Source: Amblyornis subalaris (lineage: Eukaryota; Chordata; Aves; Passeriformes; Ptilonorhynchidae). From it: DNA of 64,000 bases. The DNA lies in assembly GCA_018881555.1 (NCBI GenBank), contig JACAXG010000007.1:13001235-13065234 (forward strand). The letters are read 5' to 3'. Of the stretch, positions 14,068 to 24,737 are shown piece after piece; the first letter of the stretch is position 1; each line of letters opens with the position of its first letter. The position numbers were made by a program, and so were the translations under genes. The notes beneath the pieces are model-generated. The model worked only from the letters and a program-made list of their open reading frames with translations, ran no database searches and was not told where the DNA came from.

Positions 14068-16643
14068 CTGTAATCATACATTGATGTAAGACTGAGCTGA
14101 ACTAACGCATCAGCGATACCATGAAACAGATGTTCTAGTGTGAGTAACACACATGTAGCAATACAAAGGAGGGCAATTAATACACCACAATANAAAAAAA
14201 ATTACTACTTTGTCCCCAGAAACCCCCTTTAGTCAGGTAGTTGGCCTGGCTGTAATTTCACATCATGGAGAAACTACCTGAGACAGCCACAATTTCCATT
14301 GGTATATTTCAAAAGAAAAGGATCCTACAAAGGACGCTACGAAACAGTGCTGTTGTTTCATTTTTACAAGTAGCCCATTACCTTGAGCAGGACTGCCAGA
14401 CTCACACATGTGACTACTTCCAGCTTCATGTTCCAGGGTAACAGGTTCTTACCCGTGACCATCATGAGGCAAAAACATCTGAATATGTGCTGAATGCAGC
14501 AGTAACTCCGTAACGAGTTCTGCAACTTTATGATAGTAGGAAATCTCAATGAGCAAATATGTATCTTGNACAGCACAAAGCCCAAAGTATTTCACAATGA
14601 AAAAGAAAGCTAATCGATCACTACAGGCCAGATACCCCACACCCAGAGAGGGAGATGTGGAGAGAAGGAGGCTTTAACAGAGGAAGCCAGATGAATCATA
14701 CTATATCAAACACCACTTTGTAGGCACATATTAAGATTCAAAACCTTCTGTGAAGAACCTAAAACTGAACTCAGTAAATTAATTTTCCTCTGAAACACTT
14801 TCACCACAGAAATTCTGCCTTTAATAATACTGTATCTATAGACCTGCTGTTCTTCTTCAGAAGCGTAATATTAAAAGGATCAAAATATATATTGTTTTCA
14901 TCAGTTCAGATTAGACATCAAGGAACAGCAATCTGACAGAATGCTTCCAGTCCAGGAAATCAATTCTGAGGCAGCAGAGTTTGTAGAGGAAAATAATCTC
15001 CTTTATTGGACCAGAAGACAAACTGCTCTAGTAAGTGGAAAAAATGGACAAGCACTCAAACATTTTACTTGACTAAAATGAGATACTGCTGGCAGAGCAG
15101 TATTCCTGTATTCATAACAAAATCCATTCTTATGTGACATGCTGTGCTGCCATCTTGAGGGCAGAAAACACCTCATCTCAATCATGATTTTCATATTTGC
15201 AGCACTAGGTGAGCAAAGGATACAGTCTCCAGACAGATCAAACTTCCTTTCCTCTTCCTCACTCATTTATGGAAGAGAGGCTAGAACATCCTGATAACAG
15301 TAATCAGATACTACTAAATAGAGCATAGGGAAATCTGGCTTCATCTACAAATTTGGAAATAGGCAGCTTAATGCAAACTTAGTTCAAGGATGTTGCTACC
15401 CAGCAGTCAGCTCAGCCTGGGTCTCGAGGCTTCTGCTAAAAATGCCTTCACAGTTAACTTTGACATTAATTCACGAAACAAACCTCACACAGACACAGGA
15501 CACCCATTTCAAGAACTTTCCATGTAAGAGTGTATCTTTGAGATCTTGCTTGCATTTTTGAGAAAAATAATTGACTGTATCTTTATCAGGGCCAGATCAT
15601 CAATTTGGCATTCAGAAACCTAGCTAATTCTGCTGCAGAGTAGAAGACTTGGCTTGTTTAGTCCATATTTGGGACACAGTCGTGTGAGATTCTGATCTTT
15701 TTATGGAACACAGAGCACAGTCCACAACTTGCAGTCAGGAGCATTTGTCAGCTTCGGGTTTTGATTAAACCCTTAATGACAGAAAGCTTTTTCCATTCTT
15801 TCTCTCTCAGTGTCCTAGTAGACTAGTTTAAGGCAAGCTGAAGTAGATCAAGCAAGATGCTCCNGTGTAAAGGTACGATCATGTTTTAAATTCGCACTGT
15901 ACCTTAATCCAAGCTAATTTTCAGGTCATGTTTGCATCTATTAGCTTCTGAGAATCTATCAAGATACAGTCATGGAATCTAAGCCTCTGCAATTGGATTA
16001 TCATTACTGAGTAGCTAAAAGAAAAACAGTAGGGTAAAACCAATGCAGCTTCTTAAAAGATGAAACTACCACCACAAAACCTTTTCCGTTGCTGACCAAC
16101 TGCCATAGAATACATCTATGCTCCAGTGGTGTTCTAGGTTTCTGCAAGGAGATGTGTTTCATCAACAGGAACTGCAGTCCCATTAAATGAATGCAAAGAG
16201 AAGCTACGAATACAACATCTACTTCATTGAGGAGATTAATAATAACTGGAATCTATCAGAAAACCTGTAAGAACATGTATTCCTTTTCAGTAATGTTCTC
16301 TGATGGGGTGTATATGTGTGTGTGTGACTATCTCTATACAGAAAAAGTATTAAAGACAAATGTTTTGCAACTAGAAGATGACCCAAACCTTCACAATTAA
16401 CTACATTCCATTTATAAACTGAACAGCTTGNTTATGAGAGTGTGCTGCTACTTAACACTCTGGTTTACCTTCATAAACATATTAAAAAGTAAGTTCAGCA
16501 TCAAGACAGTAAAAGAAAAAGCAGCAAATCACATATAGTAATATTTTTTACCTGTAGTCAGTGCCACAAAGAAAGACAGATACTTCCCTTTGAAGAGTCT
16601 TACATGGAGTGCTACAAAGCAAAAGTGACTCCACTAAGCTTAC
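14068..16643 (-). other. FAM13A intron 2
   Basis: This 2.6-kb intron shows no open frame of note and no identifiable repeat. It lies between a GTAAGC donor (first base 16643) and the acceptor at 14068-14069. Confidence 0.8.
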
Positions 16644-16833
16644 CATGCTGGGTGAGGTACTCGACTATATTCCACACAACTATTGGGATTCCATTTTTGC
16701 TCAGTCCCTGCTGCTGGAGTTCCAGAAGACTCACTCCAAACACCTTTGGACCGGTCGTGTCCCTCTGCTTGTTCAGTGGAAGCACAGCTATCTTTTTCAT
16801 GTCCTCCTTCAATCTCACAGCCGATTTGCTTTG
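16644..16833 (-). CDS. FAM13A: FAM13A coding exon 2
   Basis: The 190-nt exon encodes residues 10-72 and the first base of Gly73. The acceptor is TCCTTTAAG and the donor GTAAGC. The translation starts Gln-Ser-Lys-Ser-Ala-Val-Arg-Leu-Lys-Glu-Asp-Met-Lys-Lys, which closely matches the segment after the first nine residues in other vertebrate FAM13A proteins. It contains Val-Phe-Gly-Val-Ser-Leu, the start of the RhoGAP fold, and ends in Val-Val-Trp-Asn-Ile-Val-Glu-Tyr-Leu, the helix just before the arginine-finger loop. An in-frame Met upstream at 16863 belongs to intron sequence, because a strong acceptor intervenes. Confidence 0.96.
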
Positions 16834-17372
16834 CTTAAAGGAGCAGAGGAAAAAAATGTGCATTAGTTACATTTGCTGCAGAAGGTTGTGCGGTGATAAT
16901 ATAAGCACATCCATCAAAATTGGCTTCTACACTCCAGAATAAGGTCTCACTCTCTTTTAATGCACAGGAAAAAACCTCTGTGAAGTAGGAAAACGAAAAC
17001 GAACAGAGAAAAAACTAGAAGAGTGTAGGCAGTCTGTAGTTAAGGGAGAAAGACATTTTGTCAGCAAGCTTGTTACTAGAGTAACAACTAATTGGGAGTA
17101 AATAAGCAGGAGACTGCTGTTGTAACTCATGAAGTTCACATGGGTTACAAAAGCAACTGGACAAACACAAACATTCTCAATACACCACCATTAGTTCAGC
17201 TTGTCTCTAGGATGCCTGTCAGGGAGAGTACTCTAGAGAAGGTTCACTACACTCTCCTTCCAAATGCAGTTCCCTAGGGATTCATTTTGGCCACTGTCAG
17301 GTGAGATGGATCCTTATGAGAGACTTCATGCTACATTAAGTATCTGCTAGGTCTGATATTTAATTACTGAGG

Positions 17373-17480
17373 TTTTAAGGTTAGAAAGGGACTATGTAAT
17401 CTAATCGCACATAATAAGGGTGGTGGAAAACCCACTTCACAATAAACCCTTAATCCCGTAGGCTCTTCTGGAGGCACAAC
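17373..17480 (+). repeat. Possible old, degraded amniote interspersed repeat
   Basis: The segment starts GTTTTAAGGTTAGAAAGGGA and continues through a 'ctaat..cacataata' phrase. It resembles the common sauropsid repeat motif 'gttagaagggacta...atctagtctgacctcctgcataacacagg', but with many differences. The call is from remembered motif shape, not from an alignment. Confidence 0.35.
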
Positions 17481-19108
17481 ATTCTCACAAGTTTTGAGTT
17501 GTAGTGACAGAGAAAATATGGGAGGATAGTCAATAAAACCCAGGGAAATAAAACAATACATGATTAATTTATAGGATTGATAATAGGCAGAGATCTAAAT
17601 CAGCCTACAGCATTGCACATTTGGAAAGACAGTTCAAGGCAGAGCAGCAGCAGCATCACCCACCACAGTTGTGATCACACTGCAGGAACCAGGGGTCACT
17701 GCTGCCTCAGAGTTCAATCTCTTTGTTTAAGAAGTCCACCACTGGCATGATACCTAAAAATAAACTTATTTCTACAGTGTTTCATTAACCAACTGGTAGC
17801 AGAAATCGTACACACCGAGAATTGTGTCTGGTAACACAAAAAAGTGCTCAGATTCTTGCCTAAGTCTTGCCACTTGGCTAAGACAGATTTTAGCATGGCA
17901 TACATGTTTTATTTTAAATAAACCTTTAAAATCTCTTCATTTGTGAGACAATATTTTTACTGTAGTCTGTAAGCAACATTAAAATCTGCTATGCTGCTAT
18001 TAAGCATGACTGTCCTTTCAGATATAAAACGATCTGGCAGTTCACTCACTTTGCTGTACTTTTCCCATTAAACACAGCTATTCGAACCACATGTGTGTTC
18101 TACAGTCCCAAGTCGCAGGCAACACTTAGCTGATATTTACAAAAGATGTTGCTTATAAAAACATCATAAATATGTTTTATTATTTGTGAAATAATTGCAA
18201 TATTGCATTACTGTGATCACCTTATAAATATTTACAATAAACAGTACATGCACCAGTGTTTGAACTAAAATTTGACTGACATTAAAATACCACATCTCTT
18301 TTAAAAGGACATGTTCATTCAGGATTAAATGAATAATAAACACTCTTTATTCCAGGCAGACACATGTCAAGGGAAAAATCATTTAGCCTAGGTTAAATGC
18401 AGAAGACAGCAAAAATCCTTTCAGCAGTTTCTGAGCAGCTGTGATGCTCAGAGAGCTTTTCCAATTAAGGCCTTCAATTAGTCTCAAAATCTCTCTCAGT
18501 TACAGGTTTCCAGCCTGTTTCAGCATTCGAAAACCTGAGTCACTGAGCTTGATTTGCTTGAGGAAACTCACTATTTAAATTTGTATGAGAACCAACAGAC
18601 ATTTCCCATGTTCACAGAAAAAACAGAGGAAATTTTTGAGCTTGTTTCAGGATCTGGAGAGGATGTGCTAACTAGGAACAAAAAATTATGCGGTTATTCA
18701 AAATACACATCTAACCAAAATCAAAATAAAGCCATCCCCTCAAAACAGCTCTGAAACAAAGAGTTCAGTGTTATGTCGCCTTATAGATGGAAGATCTGAC
18801 TTTACACAGGGAAAACGTGTTCAAGTACTAGTGCCACTGTTGCCGATTTCCAAGACTGGGAAAGCAACTTAATCATCCCTGCACGATGCCGCCAAAAAGT
18901 GCCGCCCAGACACTTGGAGAAAAGCTATTTGTACGCCACGGAGACGCACTTTTACAGCTCATCCAACAACTTTAACGCAGGGAACGCGGCAGCGCAGTCG
19001 CTCCGTGGATTAAAAAGGCAAAAAAGGGGGAAAAAAAATAAACAGAAAACTGCCTGGAATCGTCTTTACTAATCGTCACCTCTCCCAAACGAGCGGCAGC
19101 TGCCGAGC

Positions 19109-19153
19109 GGGGAGAGGAGAAGGAGAAAGAAGAAGAGAGAAGGAGAGGAGAGA
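19109..19153 (+). repeat. 45-base purine-only (GA-rich) tract
   Basis: Forty-five consecutive purines, mostly GGAGA and GAAGA units, lie about 230 bases inside intron 1 of FAM13A. The transcribed strand product is pyrimidine-only. Mirror-like GA tracts of this kind can adopt triplex structures, but nothing here proves that. Confidence 0.85.
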
Positions 19154-19239
19154 TGGAGAGCGCTCGGGACGAGGAGAAGGCGCCGGGCCCATACCGGCCT
19201 CTCTTCCCCCAGCCCCGCGAGGGACCCCGGCGGAGGGCA

Positions 19240-19256
19240 GGAGGAGGAGGAGGAGG
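19240..19256 (+). repeat. Short GGA trinucleotide repeat
   Basis: Consecutive GGA/GAG units in the GC-rich start of FAM13A intron 1. It is a small microsatellite. Confidence 0.8.
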
Positions 19257-19382
19257 CTGATCCAGCCGCGATCCAGCCGCCATCCAGCCGCCCCCGCTCC
19301 CCGGCCGCGCTCCGCAGCCGCTCCCCGGCAGCGCCGCCCCGTCCCCGTCCCTGTGCCCGTCCCGCCGCCGGCCCCTACTCAC

Positions 19383-19409
19383 GCGTACGGCCAGCGCCCC
19401 GGCCCCCAT
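19383..19409 (-). CDS. FAM13A: FAM13A coding exon 1 (start codon)
   Basis: Twenty-seven nucleotides encode Met-Gly-Ala-Gly-Ala-Leu-Ala-Val-Arg and end at a perfect GTGAGT donor. The first seven residues equal the start of the long vertebrate FAM13A isoform, and the phase-0 junction to exon 2 is the same. The ATG has a strong context (G at -3, G at +4). An in-frame upstream ATG at 19664 would add 85 proline/glycine/arginine-rich residues with no stop in between. I chose 19409 because the family starts there. Translation past the donor gives only GC-rich noise. Confidence 0.87.
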
Positions 19410-19960
19410 GCCGGCTCCCGCTCCGCCCCGGCCGCCCGCCCGCGCTGATCCCGGCGGGCCCCTCCCGGCGGGTGCCCCGGCCCCGAGGTGCCGCCCGCCG
19501 CCCCGGCCCGCCCCGCGGCCCGCGGGGGGAGCGGAGCCGGGCCCCCGCCTCCCGCCGGAGCGGCCGGGAAGGCTCGGCGGGGGCGGCTCAGCCTCCCGGA
19601 GCCTCCTCGGCCCGTGGCGGCCGGAGCGCGGCCCCCGGGGCTGCACCGGCCGCCCCCCGGGCATCGCCGCGGGCCCGGGCCGGGCAGCCGGGAGCTGNCG
19701 CTCGGTGCCGGGCGGGGAGCGGAGCCGCCCCTCCGGTGTGCGAGCCTGGGCTCGGGCAGAGCCGCTGGAAGTGCCACCGCGAACTCGCTGAGCCCAGTAA
19801 CGTTAGCGGGGCACCGGGGGCGAGCGGAGCCGGGCAGCGTGGCCTGGAGAGCGGGCAGCCGGGCCGAACAAACCCTGCTGTGCCATTACGCTGCCACGGC
19901 CCCGCAGAGAAAGGCCCTGAGTTTGGAAAGCGTGGAGCAGTCCAAGCATAGCCCCCCGTT

Positions 19961-22387
19961 ATGATTTTCCATCTAGGGATATGTTGGCGAAACAAGAGAT
20001 AGGTTAAAGCAAAACGTGGAGGGGAGGACGCTCCACACAGCTAGCGACTGCCAGCAGTCCCGGCATGGCAGTGGCGGCAAGAGGAATACATTCCCCCAGT
20101 GCCCTTCTCCCGGTCACTGCAGCCCGGAAGCAGTGTTTGTCCTAGAAATTCAAATTACACTTCAAAGCAGGACTGTGGAGTTGTGGCGTTTGACCTTTTT
20201 TTGTGGAAGAAAAGCACACACACACACACACACATCCTCATTTATGTATCTGCTCAAATGCAAGCACTTCTCAACAGGGCCTGAGCATCAGGGTAGGAGG
20301 GAAGACCTTTGGAAAGTGCTTCTCAGAAGTACTTGACTCTGGCACAGGGACAAAAGGAAGTCTAGCCAAGGAGAGGAAGAAGAGCAACCTCTTTCATGCT
20401 CAGTTTCTGTTTTCTTCTCTAAGCCACTCTAACCCAAAATTACTACTTTCCCGGCTGGTGAGTTTAAAAGAGAAAGTTGGACTTCATTAGCATTGATGTT
20501 TTAATTTCACTTTAGGACTCTCAAAGTGAGTTGATATAACATCCTCCCTCCTCTATCCCCCTCTTTCCTGTAAGGCTCTAACTTACTTTTCCCATAAATC
20601 ACACACAGCTCTTTTCTTCTTAGTCCTAATTGCAGCTTCACCAGTAAAACTGATGGCATGCTTCAGACTGTAATCTGGAGAGGAAGCGATGAGAAACTGC
20701 AACTCCCTGGAGATTGCAATTGGGAGTGAAGGGTTCAAACATGACCCTGCAGCAGTGAACAGCCAGCTGTGGCATTAAGGCTTTCATAAACATGTGCTGA
20801 GATGTAGCAGGTACATTCTCATTCTATAAAAAGCGAGACCAGAATTCAAACATTAGCATCTGTTTATCAGAGCCTAGAAAGTCACTCTTTCTGTTAAGTC
20901 ACTGGAGCACTCGGGGCTATGACATGCAGGTAACTTTTCTCTGGGTTAATAAAGACACTTCAGTACTTGCTTAAAGTCTTAAGAGACCTGAAGGCCAGCA
21001 TACTTGTCTCCTGTGTGGCAGAAGAATCAAAACAGGACTGAAACTTCTGCAATTTGTCCTCTCCTAACTGATGGATTCCCTTCTGCACCTTCCACCCTTC
21101 CCACAGAGACATGTTTCTATATATCCCGACCTTCTTCTTCTCCCTGCACTGAAGCACTGCCCTTCAGGATGACTGTTCAAAAGAAAGGTATGATGAATGG
21201 GGAACAGCAGTATGTACTTTTGGCACCAGAGAAATCAGTCAAGACCTGCTGTGGTATTTGACTGTAGGTTGCATGTTACTCGGGAAACCGTCACTGTTTT
21301 CCTACAAAAAATTCAGAAAATCCTCCGAAAACAAAAAATCAGAAGCAGTCATGCCAATCACAGAGAAGCGGAAAACTCCCCAAACCCAGCAACAAGAAAC
21401 CACACCTCTATATGCAGCTGCCATTATGCTATTTCATGTTTTCCGGCTAAGGTGTTGCATCAAACAACTTTCTCTTCCCTTTTCTACTCCTGAAGAATTT
21501 TATACTGCATGGACAGAACAACTGCAGGATGAATATTTATGCAACTTTTCATAAAATATGTCTAGAGCCATGAGAGCTCAGAGCAAATGCATTGTGAAAA
21601 ACTGATGAAAAGTCAGTGAGACCCACAAGTTGCATAGTGCTGGCTTTTATGACATACCATGCCCACCTACCTTGGGTCACACAGGTATTTCTTATAGTTC
21701 TCAACTATGCTGTTAACATATTTGTGTAATAATAGCTCCATGGCCTTTTAACATGCCTGTCTTTTCAGGGGAGCCAACAGAATTTATTTTCTAGCTGAGA
21801 TACACCCCTCTGTCACCTTCTTTCTGCTTCCATGTAACTGCTAAATGCTAATTTAAAAGCATTGCAAAGGACAGGCTAATAAAATCATGCAATGAATCAA
21901 TAAAGGGAAAAAAATATTTGTTTTCCTTCCACTTGTTTACAAATAAGGCATTTAACCTCAGATGTCAAAACAACATTCCCAGAGGGGAAAAACAGCTGGG
22001 GTAGTGTTAGAAGTTCAAAGGAGCTGCCTCGCACCACTTCCGTGAATGATGCAGTATGTTGTTTTAACCTGATTATTATTCATCATTTTCACTGTGACAT
22101 CAGAATTCAGCACTCATTTCACAAGAGCCCACATAAAAACAGGCTGCTGTGAAATAANTGACTACTGCCAGCTCTGGCATCCTTGATCATTTCTCTGTTC
22201 CCGCCTGGCTATCCCAAGTAGCCAGCCACAGGATACTTGCTGTAACCTTCCAGGATGCTCATGAGAAAGTCAGCCCAACTAAACATGGAGTATACTCCAG
22301 TGAGTAAGACCTGGCAGCTACAGGTGAGAGGAGGAGGCAAAACAAGAAATCCAGAAGCAGCTGGAAATTGCCAGACCAACACATGAA
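19961..22387. other. Intergenic sequence upstream of FAM13A
   Basis: No gene is supported. The stretch contains a (CA)10 microsatellite at 20215-20234. Short plus-strand frames at 20016-20490 and 21004-21554 have no recognisable content. Confidence 0.7.
20215..20234. repeat. (CA)10 microsatellite
   Basis: Ten perfect CA dinucleotides, about 0.8 kb upstream of FAM13A exon 1. Confidence 0.95.
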
Positions 22388-22628
22388 AGAGAGTAGGTTT
22401 AGATTAGATATTAGGAAAAAACTCTTTACTGTGAGGGTAGTGAGGCACTGGAACAGGTTGCCCAGAGAAGATGTGGATGCCCCATCCCTGCAAGTGTTTA
22501 AGGCCAGGTTGGGTGGAGCTCTGAGCAACCTGATCTAGAGGAAGCTGTCCCTGCCCATGGCAGGGGGGTTGGAACTATATGATCTTTGAGGTTCCTTCCA
22601 ATCCAGGCCATTCTATGATTCTGTGATC
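22388..22628 (+). mobile_element. CR1 LINE, 3'-end fragment (plus orientation)
   Basis: The segment carries typical CR1 3' sequence. It begins with the 'ttagattagatattaggaaaaaa.ctctttac' phrase, passes through 'ggcactggaacaggttgccc' and 'ggttggaactatatgatctt', and ends with the CR1 terminal octamer-type repeats ATTCTATGATTCTGTGAT. CR1 elements are usually 5'-truncated and keep the 3' end, as here. The fragment is too short to code for anything. Confidence 0.93.
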
Positions 22629-24575
22629 TGCCTGACAGGTTTCTCTGCTATTGAGTAACTAGCCAGAACTTCTAATCCAAAAAGCAGTAACAAGACACCT
22701 TTTCTTAAAAAAAAAAAAGGCATGCAATAAAAAGCACATGATTCACTTCAATCAAGACATCTATGTGAAGGTTTTGGAGTCAAAATAAGGATGACTTTCC
22801 CCACGATATTGTTCTTGTACATGAATTAAACATCTTAAATATCTAAAACTAGTNTTAATAATGAGTGGTTTTGTTGTTTTGTGAACAAATACATCGCTAC
22901 CTTGCACTTCTGCATGAAAACCAGAAAATGAAGGGGACTAGAAACTATCTCGTTTTCCCTTCATTATGTTGTCCAAATGAAAAAAACACCAAAATCCACT
23001 AGGCAGCACATGGAGGACAGAAAATTAAATCCAGCATTTTTGAGAGCTCTTTTACTGAAAGATGGGGCAGGGATTTGTTGCGTGACTCTTTTCCAATGTA
23101 AACCCTACAGAAAGGGCAAGCTGAATTTTTAATGTCTTCACATCACCTTTGCCCTTCAAGGCAGGGCAGGATGTAGGAGGAGGAGAAATCTGATATGACA
23201 GTTATGATTCTAAAGTAAAAAACCAAATTTTTGTTCTTGAAACACAATTTGCAATTTTATCAAGTCTGAATAATGTTGCTCTGCTGCTCAATATTATCTT
23301 GTTATTTNTGACATCCCACTATACAAAATTTTCTTTAGAAAAGACAGTATTTGTTGGAGGCATTCATTATTACATGTGACTTCTCTGAATGTAGAATACT
23401 CTGAATGACGAGTACATCATCACATAAACAGTACTGCAAAAGAAAGCACAGAAATAATCAGTGGTGATAAATAGGAAACAAGGATTTATAAATAAATTAC
23501 TTTTTGTTGTAGTTCAACAATGAAAAATGTCCAGTATTTACATTTTGAAATAGTTTTGGGGGTGGGGGAGAGTGATTAGAGCTCTTCACAAAGATATCAG
23601 TGGTCCCAAGTTGGTGATGAAAGGATGTCCCACCTCATAACACAGATGATGAAAGATGGGATTTTGTGTGCTCAGGCCCCTTTTATCCTCCCTGTACGTG
23701 TGCAAGGCCTAAGTAAATGTTGGCTAAATGAAGGGCTGACTATGCTGAACACTTGCCTTTAGCCGAGAAGGAATGGGAGGCTTCATTACAGCAACACACA
23801 GAAAATGGATATGTATGTGATGTATATTCCACCAAAACCTTTCAGGGGCTGCCCATTGCTATGTTATGAAATGAAGCTTGTTAATCATTTCAGCCAAGCT
23901 GCCACCACTGCCAGATGTACATCAGATCTGCAGGGCCTTCTCTAGCCACATTTTAGCCTGGATTTCTTCCCTTGGCCACTTGGGACAGAACATTTGTGGG
24001 TATTTGGTGACTCTTGAAGTTGAAAACAGAAAATAAAGCAGCTTATAGAATTGATTTAACCGACTAAATCAATAGTCAGCTATTATCTGACTAATCATTA
24101 GCTCACTAATCTCTACTTAGTGACACACAGGTATTTTTAGAGACAGGTTTGCCTCTTACTGTTGCTGCAATGATTTAAAATTTGACATGGATTTGCAAGG
24201 ACCTCAAATGGTTTATGGCAAACTACATCACAGGGATGTTTTAATTTCAACAAAGATAAGAAACAGATTTTTTCCAGAGGCCAGCATCCTTCAATAATAG
24301 CAAATTATTTAAGAATTACTGTATCTTGCCCGTTTCCGTGTTTATACATGGCCTAAACTAGGGCTTAGATCCCCATCTTGTGGCAAAAGGGGATGGGTGC
24401 AAGGAAGGAAAATCACACCGTGGTCGAGGGTAACCCGCGGTTTCACAGCCAACCAAGCCGCAGGGACGCACAAGGAATATCCTCAGCTCGGTAACTGCTG
24501 CCACGCAGTTTCACATGTCACGCTGTATCCCCTGCCTCATCAATAAGAGAGACCCAAGGAAAATCTTGTCTTGGT

Positions 24576-24737
24576 AAAAAAAAAAAANCAAAAAACCAAA
24601 CAAACCAAAAACCTAAAAGTGCCCCAGAGCAAAGCAAACCAACCAACCAACTAAAAAAAAACCACAAAAAACCAACAACCAACCAACCAACCAACAAAAC
24701 ACCAAAAAAAGCCCAAACCCAAAAAACCCCACCAAAC
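24576..24737. repeat. A-rich / (AACC)n low-complexity tract
   Basis: About 160 bases almost without G or T on the plus strand: poly-A runs mixed with repeated AACC units, the longest block at 24677-24695. The minus strand therefore carries four or more evenly spaced GG pairs. Confidence 0.9.

Larger units (their letters stand above)
16834..19382 (-). other. FAM13A intron 1
   Basis: This 2.5-kb intron begins with a GTGAGT donor inside the CpG island. Its promoter-proximal end is GC-rich and includes the purine-only run at 19109-19153 and a GGA repeat at about 19240-19256. The remainder is AT-rich with no coding potential. The segment at about 17373-17480 resembles an old amniote interspersed repeat. 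Confidence 0.8.
4904..19409 (-). other. FAM13A: FAM13A gene, 5' part (four coding exons; continues past the left edge)
   Basis: Four exons on the minus strand join in frame into about 202 codons that align along their whole length with the N-terminus of vertebrate FAM13A (family with sequence similarity 13 member A). Exons: 19409-19383, 16833-16644, 14067-13858, 5084-4904. Junction phases are 0 (Arg9/Gln10), 1 (within Gly73), 1 (within Asp143) and 2 (open at the left edge). All donors are GT and all acceptors AG. Introns are about 2.5, 2.6 and 8.8 kb. The family encodes an N-terminal RhoGAP domain followed by a long, mostly disordered region with coiled coils; only the GAP part is inside the window. 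I looked for the next exon (family motif Val-Pro-Pro-Gly, then a Met-Lys-Glu-Gln-Asp run) between 1 and 4903 and did not find it. Confidence 0.95.
19080..19960 (-). promoter_or_regulatory. CpG island with the FAM13A promoter and 5' UTR
   Basis: A sharp block of very high GC and dense CpG, in a window otherwise AT-rich, surrounds FAM13A exon 1. It contains GC-box-like cores (for example GGGGGCGGC near 19576) and no obvious TATA box, as expected of a housekeeping-type CpG-island promoter. The transcription start is not visible from sequence, but must lie upstream of 19409 on the minus strand. Several long open frames on both strands (18972-19995) are by-products of the GC content. A divergent plus-strand transcript is possible but unsupported. 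Confidence 0.88.

Noticed and set aside
18972..19995. Several long open frames (up to 230 codons) on both strands in the CpG island
   Set aside because: They are all very rich in Gly, Pro, Arg and Ala, overlap one another on both strands and match no family. They result from the lack of stop codons in GC-rich DNA. Only the nine-codon FAM13A exon 1 is supported there.
22259..22528. 89-codon minus-strand frame
   Set aside because: Most of it is the reverse complement of the CR1 3' end at 22388-22628, so it is a shadow of the repeat.
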